Below, in pieces: positions 43,993 through 52,509 of a DNA stretch of 64,000 bases. The notes below the pieces were generated by a model. The model was not told the origin of the DNA. It searched no databases and saw only the letters and a program-made list of their open reading frames with translations. A program made the position numbers and the translations under genes. This DNA is from JACPUX01 sp964517465 (GTDB lineage Bacteria; Pseudomonadota; Gammaproteobacteria; Burkholderiales; Casimicrobiaceae). The stretch covers positions 1 through 64,000 of the forward strand of contig CAZFEK010000006.1 of assembly GCA_964517465.1 (NCBI GenBank), given 5' to 3'. The first letter of the stretch is position 1, and each line of letters starts with the position of its first letter.

Positions 43993-46191
43993 ATGATCAG
44001 TGCAAAGACGAATTCTCGCTGCGGACTTGTCGCCGCCGCACTCTTCGGGGCCTTCTTTCTAGAGGCCTGCGGCACGGGGCGGCTGGCGGGGCCCATTGAA
44101 GAGGGACGTTCCCCGAAAACCGAGCAAGAGATGAGCGTCAAGTCTCCCGCGATATCGGAAAATGTTCAGAAATCGGGACTTAACCAGGCTGAGTCAAGCG
44201 CGGTTGGCTCGCGCAGCGACCACGTTCGAATCTACCGTGGCTCAGGAACTACCGTGCTTCCGCCCAAGATCAACCTGGCAGAGGCCGACGGCAAAGCTTC
44301 CGGAGACGAGATTTCGCTGAACTTTGACGGCGCTGACGTGCGTGAAGTGGTCAAGACCATCCTCACGGACATTCTCAACGAAGCCTATCTGTTCGATCCG
44401 CAGGTAGGTGGCGCCGTGACGCTGCGCACAACAAAACCAATTCCGCGGGGCGCACTCATCGCGACTTTGGAAACGGTTTTGCGCATGAACGGTGCTGCTT
44501 TAGTCAAGGAGTCGGGGGTCTTCCGCGTAGTACCCGTTGCGCAGGCGGTGCGAGGCGCGCTAACCCCGCAACTTGGGGCTAGCGGACAACCCATACCGCA
44601 AGGTTTCAGCGTTCGTCTCGTTCCGCTCAAGTACGTGGGCGTGCGAGAAATGGCTCGGATCCTCGATCCTTTCGTGAAGGATGCAGCTTCGATGCGTGCA
44701 GATGATCTGCGCAACATGCTCATTCTGTTTGGCACGGAGCGCGAACTGCAGCATTTGATCAATACCATCGAAATGTTTGACGTCGACTGGATGTCTGGCA
44801 TGTCGGTGGGAATCTTCACACTTCGCAGCGCCGAAGTGAAAACGGTTTTCAGCGAAATCGAAAAGATCATGGGAGACAAGAACGCTGGCCCGCTGGCGGG
44901 GCTGCTTCGGATTATCCCCATCGAACGCCTCAACGCCCTGCTAGTGATTTCGCCGCAGCCGCATTACCTCGAGCAGGCCAAGCTCTGGGTGGAACGTTTG
45001 GATAAGGGAGGCGACAGCGGGGGTGCACGAATCTTCGTCTACCAGGTGCAGAATGGCCGTGCGGAACGGCTCGCGGCTTTGCTGACCCAAGCATTCACCG
45101 GCCGAGCGCCGGCGGCAACTACCCCCAGCGCGCCGACTTTGGCGCCAGGGCAAACTCCTGCGACCATTAGCTCGGGTGCGCAGCCTGCTGGACCGGCGGC
45201 GCGCCCGGCCGCGCCCGCCGCCCCTGCGCAAAGTGCAAGCGGCGAAGGACTCGCGATCGCCCGCAATGTCAACATCATCGCGGATAAAGACAACAACGCC
45301 CTGCTGATCATGGCCAGCCCTGCCGAATACGCTCTGATCGAGTCGGCGATCAAGAAGCTGGACATCGCCCCCAGGCAAGTGATGATTGACGTCGTTATCG
45401 CCGAGGTCACCCTGACCGACGGCTTGGATCTCGGATTGCAAGGCTATTTCAAGCACGGGGACCATTTTCAAGGGTCGCTCTTGACCGGCAGCTCGGGAAC
45501 ATTGGGAACAACCGCCCCAGGCTTTTCCTACGTTTGGAAACCGGGTGGAGCCTTAGGCGCGATTGCTCCCGGGGGCGTGGTGGGCTCATTCGGTCTGACG
45601 GCCTCGGATTCCCGAGTCAAGGTCATCTCGCGGCCAAATATCCTCGCCACGGACAATCAGAAGGCACAGATCCAAATCGGTCAGCGCGTGCCGACTACCT
45701 CGCAATCCCAGACCGTGAGCGGAACCACTACCGGGATCATCAACTCGGTGCAGTATCTGGACACCGGAATCTTGCTCGCCGTCACGCCGCACATCAATGC
45801 CGGCGGGCTGGTTGCACTGGAGCTCAATGCGGAAGTGAGCAAGGCGCTCAAGAATACGACTTCTGGTATCGATTCCCCGATCATTACCCGAACCACCGCG
45901 CAGAGCATGATTACAGCTCAATCGGGTGAAACCATGATTTTGGGCGGATTGATCAGCGAAGACAAATCGCAGGATAGCAGCGGATTGCCCTTCATCTCCG
46001 AAATCCCTGTGCTCGGCGCGCTGTTCGGTAAGCAGTCCCGGTCGAGCAAACGAACGGAAATGGTCATGTTCATTACGCCGCGAGTCGTTACCACGGACCA
46101 GCAACTTCGGATCGTGATGGACGAACTCCGGGGAAAAATGAGTCTCCTCGATGGGATATTCCCAGCCCGCGGCACCCCGCAAGCGCCTTGA
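43993..46191 (+). CDS. gspD: Type II secretion secretin GspD
   Basis: A 732-residue outer-membrane channel subunit. It is probably a lipoprotein, with signal MISAKTNSRCGLVAAALFGA and lipobox FLEAC. N0 (SLNFDGADVREVVKTILTDI) and N-domains follow, then an Ala/Pro-rich linker inside N3 (about residues 370-420). The secretin core has VIAEVTLTDGLDLGLQ, VISRPNILATDNQKAQIQIG and the C-terminal signature MILGGLISEDKSQDSSGLPF. The start at 43993 is supported by AAGGGA at 43980-43985; an ATG at 43903 overlapping the previous stop would put 30 charged residues before the signal. Confidence 0.94.
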   Translation: MISAKTNSRCGLVAAALFGAFFLEACGTGRLAGPIEEGRSPKTEQEMSVKSPAISENVQKSGLNQAESSAVGSRSDHVRIYRGSGTTVLPPKINLAEADGKASGDEISLNFDGADVREVVKTILTDILNEAYLFDPQVGGAVTLRTTKPIPRGALIATLETVLRMNGAALVKESGVFRVVPVAQAVRGALTPQLGASGQPIPQGFSVRLVPLKYVGVREMARILDPFVKDAASMRADDLRNMLILFGTERELQHLINTIEMFDVDWMSGMSVGIFTLRSAEVKTVFSEIEKIMGDKNAGPLAGLLRIIPIERLNALLVISPQPHYLEQAKLWVERLDKGGDSGGARIFVYQVQNGRAERLAALLTQAFTGRAPAATTPSAPTLAPGQTPATISSGAQPAGPAARPAAPAAPAQSASGEGLAIARNVNIIADKDNNALLIMASPAEYALIESAIKKLDIAPRQVMIDVVIAEVTLTDGLDLGLQGYFKHGDHFQGSLLTGSSGTLGTTAPGFSYVWKPGGALGAIAPGGVVGSFGLTASDSRVKVISRPNILATDNQKAQIQIGQRVPTTSQSQTVSGTTTGIINSVQYLDTGILLAVTPHINAGGLVALELNAEVSKALKNTTSGIDSPIITRTTAQSMITAQSGETMILGGLISEDKSQDSSGLPFISEIPVLGALFGKQSRSSKRTEMVMFITPRVVTTDQQLRIVMDELRGKMSLLDGIFPARGTPQAP

Positions 46192-46207
46192 TGCCGCTTC
46201 GGCGCGA

Positions 46208-46237
46208 TGCGAGTGTTGTAAGCTCGCAACACTTGCA
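46208..46237 (+). other. Hairpin at the end of the type II secretion operon
   Basis: An 11-bp stem, with one G-T pair, formed by 46208-46218 and 46227-46237 with loop TAAGCTCG begins 17 bp after the gspD stop. No T-run follows. It may mark or protect the 3' end of the long gsp transcript. Confidence 0.5.
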
Positions 46238-46412
46238 AAGCGCTTGTGGCAATGTAATTGGGTCAAATTGACGTTGTTTTCTGATTTGTATAGGCTAACC
46301 GAAAGTGGAAGTGATGATGTCACCGAGTAAATGTTGTGTGCGAGATGCCCGGCAAACCAAGTTGTACGCACGGGCAGACCAAGAGTCGCGTAGCGTAGGA
46401 GGGAAGACCGCA

Positions 46413-46793
46413 TTGCGCGCTCTTATGGCCTGGGTTGGGGTGTCGATGTTGTTCGCGGGTTGCGCTACTCCGGCGATCAAGGAGCCCGCCGAGTTGGTCG
46501 CTATTCGCGCCAAGGATCGCTGGCAGGCGCTGATCGACCAAGATCTTCCCCGGGCCTATGCCTTTTTGAGCGAGGGAACCCGGCAGTCGATATCTTTGGA
46601 GCGCTATCAGGCCGGAATCAAGCCCGGAATGTGGCGAAAAGTTAAGGTTGAAGGGGTTGATTGTAAGGAAAAGGTCTGCCGAGCGAGATTGCTGGTAACT
46701 TACGATCACAAAATGATGAAAGACGTGACCACTCCGCTAAGTGAGGATTGGCTCATCGAAAATGGAAATGCCTGGCTCGTGCTCGTTAAGTGA
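46413..46793 (+). CDS. Small lipoprotein of unknown function
   Basis: A 126-residue protein with signal MRALMAWVGVSMLFAGC, lipid Cys at 17, and a globular part containing RWQALIDQDLPRAYAFLSEG and a pair of cysteines in VDCKEKVCRARL. TTG at 46413 is chosen because AGGAGGG at 46397-46403 lies nine bases before it and gives a proper lipoprotein signal; longer frames from 46305 bury the signal behind 36 polar residues. The fold resembles small NTF2/DUF4440-like lipoproteins, but this is only an impression. It follows the gsp operon and precedes the unknown exported protein at 46932. Confidence 0.75.
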   Translation: MRALMAWVGVSMLFAGCATPAIKEPAELVAIRAKDRWQALIDQDLPRAYAFLSEGTRQSISLERYQAGIKPGMWRKVKVEGVDCKEKVCRARLLVTYDHKMMKDVTTPLSEDWLIENGNAWLVLVK

Positions 46794-46839
46794 GAGGGCG
46801 CTAAGATAAGGAGGGCTTTGTGTGCAAAAGAGAAACCAT

Positions 46840-46901
46840 TTGTAAATCCCAACTAGCTGTTATAAGATTGGACTGCTGTTGATTCTAAAGTGATCACTTT
46901 A
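46840..46901 (+). promoter_or_regulatory. Promoter with extended -10 and 16-bp palindrome
   Basis: The -10 box TATAAG (46861-46866) carries the extended TG at 46858-46859, and TTGTAA (46840-46845) is a candidate -35 with a 15-bp spacer. About 20 bp downstream is the perfect palindrome TAAAGTGATCACTTTA (46886-46901), placed in the presumed 5' untranslated region where it could be an operator or form an RNA hairpin. The region is clearly more AT-rich than the rest of the window. It drives the gene at 46932. Confidence 0.6.
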
Positions 46902-46931
46902 AATCTTGAAATAGAGGAGTCATTAACAACC

Positions 46932-48566
46932 ATGAATACGTTCAAAAGAAAATCGCTGTACGCCGCCCTGGCTGGGGTGAGCGCGCTGGGCGTCACGGGT
47001 GCCGCGGAAGCGGTATACGTGAACCCGGATGGATTGGGGCAGGTACTGCTCTATCCGTATTACACCGTTCGCCAAACCGCCGATGGCAATTCATACAACA
47101 CCTTGCTGTCCGTGGTGAACTCCACCGGCTCGGTCAAGGGCGTTAAGGTCCGTTTCTTGGAGGGCAAGAACTCTCGTGAAACCCTGGACTTTAACTTGTA
47201 CCTGTCGCCTTACGACGTCTGGACTGCGGCGATCATCCCCACGGCTGATGGCGCTGCTGTCAAGACTACGGACACCTCCTGTACTACTCCGGCGCAGCTG
47301 GCCGAATCTGGTCAGGAATTCGTCAACTACGCGTATAGCGGCTCGCAGCGGGATGGCAGTTCGACCAGCCTTGACCGTGGCCGGGAAGGCTATTTCGAGA
47401 TCATCGAAATGGGTGTCGTTACCCAGTACACAGCCGCCGCTTGGGCCACCCATGCCCAGTCCTTCGCGCGTCTCACGATGCCTGGTGCGGTGACTCTGGA
47501 TCCCACGGTTGCATTCAACTGTTCTGCGATCCAAGCTGTCGACACCACTACCGGTATGGGCACCTACATGGTTGCTCCCACCGGCGGTCTTTTTGGCGGC
47601 GAGTCGCTGGTGAACGTGTTTGCCGGTACCGACTACAATGCTGATCCGGTTGCTCTCGATGCTTTCAGCAACGCCGTGATTTGGGCTTCGCCGGGCAGCA
47701 TTCGTCCGAATCTGGAAAACGTTCTGCCGGCAACCAGCACCACCTTCGCCAATTTGGGGGGTACGCCCTTGCTGGTGCAAACCGATTGGACTGGCGCTGC
47801 ATATCGCCCGGCCGATCCGGTCAGCGCAGTGTTGATGCACAACGCCATCGTTAACGAATACGTTGTCGATGGTTCTTCGGCCAACACCGCTTTTGGTACC
47901 GACTGGGTGGTGACCTTCCCGACGAAGACGTTCTACTACAACACGGCTGGACGTGTAGCCTATGCCGACGGCACGATCGAAATCCCGGTTCGTAAGTTGT
48001 TCCAGCGCAACTATTACGGTTCCGAGGCGCTGGGTTCCGACACCGGCGCGTGCGACAACGTCGACCTGCGTCGTTGGGATCGCGAAGAGCGCAGCCCCGT
48101 GCAGCAGGGCGGGTTCTCGCCCCCGCGGCCAGGGGAAGCTACGCCCACCATCTGCTGGGAAGCGAACGTCATTACGTTCAACAACAGCAATGTGCTGGCC
48201 TCGAAGAACTCGCGTAACGTAACCGCGCCGGTTCCGAACTACGCCACGCCGGAAGGCTGGCAGCGTCTGGGCTTCCCGCTCGCCGCGTATAGCCTTGCTT
48301 CTGCTCCGGCTAGCGTGGTAGCTACCTATGTAAATGCGCATTATTTGGCGGGCGGTTTCACGACCTACATCGCTTCGGGTGCGACCGCGGCGACGACCGC
48401 CGACTTTGCGACCTACTATGGTCTGCCGAGCATCGGGTTCGCAGTCAATCGCTTTACCTTCAACGCCATGCCGACGTCCACGGGCACCGTTTTGTCGAAC
48501 TACGGCGCCAGCTTCATCCACAAGGGCTCCAAGTCGGTCACCTTTGGCTCGATCGTCATACCCTGA
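46932..48566 (+). CDS. Exported protein of unknown function, probably abundant
   Basis: A 544-residue protein with signal peptide MNTFKRKSLYAALAGVSALG, cleavage after GAAEA. The mature protein starts VYVNPDGLGQVLLYPYYTV and is rich in Tyr, Thr, Val and Ala without clear repeats or membrane helices. I recognise it only as a conserved exported type; no catalytic motif is evident. Two Cys occur close to acidic and aromatic residues (GACDNVDLRRWDREER). GAGGAG lies 12 bases before the ATG. Its own promoter, palindrome and strong terminator suggest a highly expressed, separately regulated envelope or secreted protein, perhaps a surface-layer or pore-like component (inference). Confidence 0.82.
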   Translation: MNTFKRKSLYAALAGVSALGVTGAAEAVYVNPDGLGQVLLYPYYTVRQTADGNSYNTLLSVVNSTGSVKGVKVRFLEGKNSRETLDFNLYLSPYDVWTAAIIPTADGAAVKTTDTSCTTPAQLAESGQEFVNYAYSGSQRDGSSTSLDRGREGYFEIIEMGVVTQYTAAAWATHAQSFARLTMPGAVTLDPTVAFNCSAIQAVDTTTGMGTYMVAPTGGLFGGESLVNVFAGTDYNADPVALDAFSNAVIWASPGSIRPNLENVLPATSTTFANLGGTPLLVQTDWTGAAYRPADPVSAVLMHNAIVNEYVVDGSSANTAFGTDWVVTFPTKTFYYNTAGRVAYADGTIEIPVRKLFQRNYYGSEALGSDTGACDNVDLRRWDREERSPVQQGGFSPPRPGEATPTICWEANVITFNNSNVLASKNSRNVTAPVPNYATPEGWQRLGFPLAAYSLASAPASVVATYVNAHYLAGGFTTYIASGATAATTADFATYYGLPSIGFAVNRFTFNAMPTSTGTVLSNYGASFIHKGSKSVTFGSIVIP

Positions 48567-48600
48567 TCGAACCAACGTACTTAGTGGCAAAGCAGTGCAA

Positions 48601-48628
48601 ACGGGCGGAGCAATCCGCCCGTTTTTTT
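48601..48628 (+). terminator. Strong intrinsic terminator
   Basis: A perfect 9-bp stem ACGGGCGGA / TCCGCCCGT with tetraloop GCAA is followed by seven T residues, 34 bp after the stop of the exported protein gene. It ends that single-gene transcript. Confidence 0.95.
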
Positions 48629-48726
48629 CGCGAATGCTCGTGCACAACCCACTCATGTTCGCCCATGACAGTGAGAAGTGCGCACTTTGGCCCGCTATTC
48701 GTAGCCCCAAGGCGGCCCAACGGGCC

Positions 48727-48755
48727 TTGCCTTTCCTAGGCAGTCAGGCTAGACT
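48727..48755 (+). promoter_or_regulatory. Candidate promoter; gene-free stretch 48567-48871
   Basis: The 305-bp gap holds the terminator above and then this promoter candidate: TTGCCT (48727-48732), a 17-bp spacer, TAGACT (48750-48755). The rest is a leader of about 110 nt with short inverted repeats, for example AAGCTC/GAGCTT near 48825-48845, before AGGAG at 48861 and the ATG at 48872. No known riboswitch core was recognised, and no gene is seen. Confidence 0.4.
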
Positions 48756-48871
48756 TTCCACCAGTGGCGCCATGGGGATAGGCGTCTCCGTTAACGCACC
48801 GCTCCAACGACGAGTGAGACCGAGAAGCTCACCGCGGGAGCTTGTGCCTCGATTTGCGATAGGAGCATTCA

Positions 48872-50533
48872 ATGAGCCCCAAGATTTTTCGCCTGACGCC
48901 GCTGGTCGCAGCGCTTCCGTTCTGCACCGCGGTCGTCCATGCCGAAACGCTGAGCTATTTCGCTAGCCCAGACGCGACCGAGCCGACGCTGAGCTTCAAC
49001 ACCAACTGTGCCGTCAGCGACCTCGACCTCAACAAGCCTCTGCGGAAACTGACCTGTCCAAGCGGCACCGTTCCACCTGCGCCCGTTTGCAGTAGCTTTG
49101 GTGCCATCAGTGCGTCGAGCGGCATGGGTGCGACCCCGGCTCGCGTCCTGGATGCCCGTCGCGGTGACACTTTGCTGTTCGTCGGTTCGTGCGCCAAAGG
49201 TTCCGGCTCCACTTCCAATGTCCCGCTCAGCTATCAGCTGTTGCCCAATGACGGAGATACGCCGATCGCCACCAGCCTTTCTCAGGCGCAATTCGCCATA
49301 ACCGTTCCCGCGACGGCGGAGCTGGGCAGTTATGTCACTTACCGTCTTCGCGCGGAACAGGCGGGCGCCACCAGCGGGTCGCTCTCCGCGACCTACAAAG
49401 TGGTTGATGCGCCGATCAATCCGCCACAGAACTGTAGCGTCAGCGGCTCTCCGAGCAATAGCTGGGTTACAGGCAACTCGCCGGCAACATTCTCGGTCTC
49501 GGGCTGCACTTCCCTCACCGGCAACGTAAGCTATCGCTGGCTCGTCAACGGCAGTCAGCAGTCCGGCCAGACTACTTCCAGCCTTTCCTCTTCGGCGCTG
49601 AACGGGTTAGCGACAAGCCCTCCTTCTCATACAATTACCGCACGAATCTGTAACGACCCGACCCAGGCGGATACCGGCGGCAGTTCCTGCGCTACGCCGA
49701 GTGCGACAGCCAGTGTCGTGGCGCAGAACGTCACGCCGACCCCGGCGTGCAGCATCGTACCGAATACCAGCATCTCCTCGGCTGTGCCCTCCGGCACGAA
49801 CATCTCCTTCAGTCTGAGCTGTTCCAACATCAACGTCTCGGGTTACAACACCAGTTACGTCTGGACCCGCGACAACCCCACCAGCGAATTGAGCCGCACG
49901 TCATCGGCTTCGTCTACGTTCACCAACAACGGCACCGCGGTAGCCTCCAGCAAGGTCTCCGTCCAGGTATGCAACTCGCCTGTCGGCGGCAGCACTTCCG
50001 AGTGCCAGACCCCCGCGCCCAGCGTTACCGTATCCATTGCCGCCGCTCCCGCCAACCCCAATACGCCGAGTTGCACCAACCTTTCCGGCATAACCACCAC
50101 GATCTATCACGAGTGGGATCTCAACACCCAGGGCAACCTGACCCTGGACTTGATTTATGGAAATACGATTGCAACGAGCAATTCTACGGCTATTGTCTAC
50201 GCCTTCACTACTCCCCGCGATCCATCGAGTATGCGTGGCACGATCAAGAGCGGCGGCACAAATCAAGCCGATGCCGAAAAATTGCTTGTTCTTGCGCCTA
50301 CGGCCTGTGCCGCATGGAACGGAAGTGGCGTAATTGCGTATGCCTACGGAAACTCGCCGATCATTGGCTGGGGGCTGGGCAGCGGGACTCCCCCCGTGCT
50401 CCAACCCAACACCAAGTATTACATCACCATCACCAATCGCACATTCGATTACCCGAACTTAGTCCCGACCTGCACAACCGCCGTATCGAGCAGCGGTATT
50501 TGCCAGACCGCGCTCTACATCACTAAACCCTAG
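48872..50533 (+). CDS. Secreted Cys-containing Ig-like protein
   Basis: A 553-residue protein with signal peptide MSPKIFRLTPLVAALPFCTA, cleavage near VHA/ETL. The mature part is Ser/Thr/Asn-rich with regularly paired cysteines (for example NCSVSG ... SGCTSLTG, ACSIVP ... LSCSNI). It appears to hold three or more Ig-like beta-sandwich domains, such as NVSYRWLVNGSQQSGQ, ending in a separate domain of about 140 residues (IYHEWDLNTQGNLTLDLIYG). Function is unknown; adhesion or cell-surface display is plausible. The start follows AGGAG with six-base spacing. The next gene encodes a periplasmic foldase that may assist it. Confidence 0.8.
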   Translation: MSPKIFRLTPLVAALPFCTAVVHAETLSYFASPDATEPTLSFNTNCAVSDLDLNKPLRKLTCPSGTVPPAPVCSSFGAISASSGMGATPARVLDARRGDTLLFVGSCAKGSGSTSNVPLSYQLLPNDGDTPIATSLSQAQFAITVPATAELGSYVTYRLRAEQAGATSGSLSATYKVVDAPINPPQNCSVSGSPSNSWVTGNSPATFSVSGCTSLTGNVSYRWLVNGSQQSGQTTSSLSSSALNGLATSPPSHTITARICNDPTQADTGGSSCATPSATASVVAQNVTPTPACSIVPNTSISSAVPSGTNISFSLSCSNINVSGYNTSYVWTRDNPTSELSRTSSASSTFTNNGTAVASSKVSVQVCNSPVGGSTSECQTPAPSVTVSIAAAPANPNTPSCTNLSGITTTIYHEWDLNTQGNLTLDLIYGNTIATSNSTAIVYAFTTPRDPSSMRGTIKSGGTNQADAEKLLVLAPTACAAWNGSGVIAYAYGNSPIIGWGLGSGTPPVLQPNTKYYITITNRTFDYPNLVPTCTTAVSSSGICQTALYITKP

Positions 50534-50581
50534 AACTGGCGAGCCGCTCTGCGCCTCTGGCGCTCGCTTGCTTGATCGCGC

Positions 50582-50615
50582 CCCGCGAACCCGCCGCCCA
50601 GGCCGGGTTCGCGGG
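50582..50615 (+). other. 12-bp perfect GC hairpin between secreted protein and foldase genes
   Basis: CCCGCGAACCCG at 50582-50593 pairs perfectly with 50604-50615 around a ten-base loop, about 50 bp after a stop codon. Lack of a T-run argues against a canonical terminator; partial termination or mRNA protection is possible. Confidence 0.5.
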
Positions 50616-50652
50616 CTCGCGGTATTGACCCAATCATTTTCCATAGTTCGAC

Positions 50653-51627
50653 ATGAAACGACACTACCGTCTTCCTAAACCCGTTCTCCTCGCCGTCGCG
50701 CTTCTGCTCGGCCATGTCTTGCACCCGACCTACGCGGCCGAGGATGCCCGCGATCTGGATCGGCCCCTGGCCAAGACCCAATCCACGACGGTCACCATCG
50801 GTGATTTTCGCGCAGACCTGATGCGCCTCCCCGAAGAACTGCGCGGCGAAGTCCTCGTCAGCGAGCGCCGACTGGCTTCCGTCATCCAAAACGTATTGAA
50901 AGCCAAGACCCTTGCGGCCGAAGCGCGCCGCCTAGGCTTGGATAAGGATCCTCTCAATGCGCGCGCCATCGCTCTGGGCACCGATCGAGTCCTAACCGCG
51001 CTTTACTTCGATTACGTCAACGCGAAAGCGCGGAAAGAGTTCGACGCGAACCTCGAAGGCCATACCCGCAGAGCCAAGGACATATTCGCTGTGAAGGCGG
51101 ACCAATACATCGAACCCGAGCAAATGCGGGCAGCGCACATTTTGATCGAGGCCAAGAAACCCAGCCGCGACCAAGCTCGCGCTCTTGCTGACAAGCTTCG
51201 CGCCGAACTGGCCGCAGGCGCCGATTTTGCGGAACTCGCGAAGGTGCACTCGGACGATCCCGGCTCGAAAAGCCGGGGTGGAGACTTGGGTTTCTTCGAG
51301 GCCAAGGCAATGGTCAAGCCCTTCGCCGACGAGGCCTTTCGCCTTAGCGCCAAAGAACCCTTGAGTTCCGTGATCGAAACCCAGTACGGGTTCCACATTA
51401 TCAAGTTTCTCGATCGTAAACCGGCGCGCCAGAAAACCTTCGATGAGGTCAAAGGCACCATCCTTGCCGGACTCAAACAGCAGTACGCCGCCGAAGCATT
51501 AACTGCCCACCAGCGAGATTTTCTTGCCGACACGAGCCTAGTGGTGGATGAGAAGGCTTTCGAATCGATACACCTCAAGCTGACGCCGGAATTGCTGCGC
51601 GCTGCGGCGGCCAACCCCGGTCAGTGA
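50653..51627 (+). CDS. Periplasmic parvulin-type peptidyl-prolyl isomerase
   Basis: A 324-residue exported protein. The signal peptide ends HPTYA. A SurA/PrsA-like helical N-terminal chaperone region spans about residues 45-150. One rotamase domain is at about 157-255: RAAHILIEAKKPSRDQARAL, FAELAKVHSDDPGSKSRGGD, LGFFEAKAMVKPFADEAF and TQYGFHIIKFLDRKP. A helical C-terminal segment follows. It catalyses cis-trans proline isomerisation and assists folding of secreted or outer-membrane proteins. Its ATG is 25 bases or more after the hairpin above. Neighbouring secreted proteins are likely clients (inference). Confidence 0.92.
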   Translation: MKRHYRLPKPVLLAVALLLGHVLHPTYAAEDARDLDRPLAKTQSTTVTIGDFRADLMRLPEELRGEVLVSERRLASVIQNVLKAKTLAAEARRLGLDKDPLNARAIALGTDRVLTALYFDYVNAKARKEFDANLEGHTRRAKDIFAVKADQYIEPEQMRAAHILIEAKKPSRDQARALADKLRAELAAGADFAELAKVHSDDPGSKSRGGDLGFFEAKAMVKPFADEAFRLSAKEPLSSVIETQYGFHIIKFLDRKPARQKTFDEVKGTILAGLKQQYAAEALTAHQRDFLADTSLVVDEKAFESIHLKLTPELLRAAAANPGQ

Positions 51628-51674
51628 GCATGGACTGATCCGAGAGCTATTAGGCTGAAGCAACCGAGACGGCA

Positions 51675-52487
51675 TTGGCCACCCCGACCCTGGCCCGCAC
51701 CAACTTTGCCCATCCTGAATCTGTCCGCTATCGCACCCTGTTCGCGAACTTCTATCGCCGGGAGTTACGCAATCGTTACATCGGTTCGTTAAGTGGCAAG
51801 TTCTGGGCTTTTCTGCACCCACTGTTGCTTCTGGGGGTTTACACCTTCATCTTCACGCTGGTGTTTCGCCCGCCGGAGCTTTCCGGTAAAAATTTCCTTC
51901 TTTTCGTCGCCATTGGCTTGTGGCCGTGGCTTGCCTTTCAGGAGGCGTTGTTGCGCGGCACCGGCGCGATCGGTGCCTATGCGGGCCTAATCAAGAAAGT
52001 GGCCTTTCCGCACGAACTCATCGTGTACGCCAGTGTCGCCGCAACTTTCACGCTTCATTTCACCGGCTACGCTTTAGTGATGATCGTTCTGTGGGCGGTC
52101 GGCCAACCCGTGACTGCGAGTGGCGCATTGCTCGCGGGTCTCCTTTGGTTCGTTCTTCTGCTCGGAACTTTCGGCATTACCCTCCTTTTCGCCGCACTGC
52201 AAGTGTTCCTCAAGGATACCGAGCACATCCTCAACCCCGCGATGCAAGTCCTCTTCTTTCTCGCGCCGATCCTTTATCCGCTCAGTCTAGTTCCCAAAGG
52301 CCTGCGCCCCTGGGTCGAGGCCAATCCGATGAGTTATCTGGTCGGACGGCTGCGCGACGGGCTCGAAAGTGGCTTTCCCTGGCCACATGCCGGGGATCTT
52401 CTGGCCTTTCTCGTGGCCATCGCAATCCTGATCCTGGGTCGCGCCTTTTTTAGCCGGCTGTCTCCCTATTTCGAAGATTTCGTGTAA
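51675..52487 (+). CDS. wzm: ABC-2 polysaccharide export permease (Wzm-like)
   Basis: A 270-residue protein with six membrane helices and the Wzm/TagG entry RELRNRYIGSLSGKFWAFLH. LFFLAPILYPLSLVPKGLRP and NPMSYLVGRLRDGL are typical of polysaccharide-export permeases. With the ATPase next to it, it should carry a lipid-linked glycan across the inner membrane. The start is TTG at 51675 with no strong ribosome site; the ATPase starts 22 bp after its stop. Confidence 0.93.
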   Translation: MATPTLARTNFAHPESVRYRTLFANFYRRELRNRYIGSLSGKFWAFLHPLLLLGVYTFIFTLVFRPPELSGKNFLLFVAIGLWPWLAFQEALLRGTGAIGAYAGLIKKVAFPHELIVYASVAATFTLHFTGYALVMIVLWAVGQPVTASGALLAGLLWFVLLLGTFGITLLFAALQVFLKDTEHILNPAMQVLFFLAPILYPLSLVPKGLRPWVEANPMSYLVGRLRDGLESGFPWPHAGDLLAFLVAIAILILGRAFFSRLSPYFEDFV

Positions 52488-52509
52488 GCAGAGCAAAGGT
52501 CGGCGCGGG

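Noticed and set aside
47091..48710. 539-codon minus-strand frame opposite the unknown exported protein
   Set aside because: It runs through the terminator, lacks any ribosome site, and the plus-strand gene has a signal peptide, promoter and terminator.
50582..50615. Perfect 12-bp hairpin as intrinsic terminator
   Set aside because: There is no T-run after the stem, so it is listed only as a hairpin.
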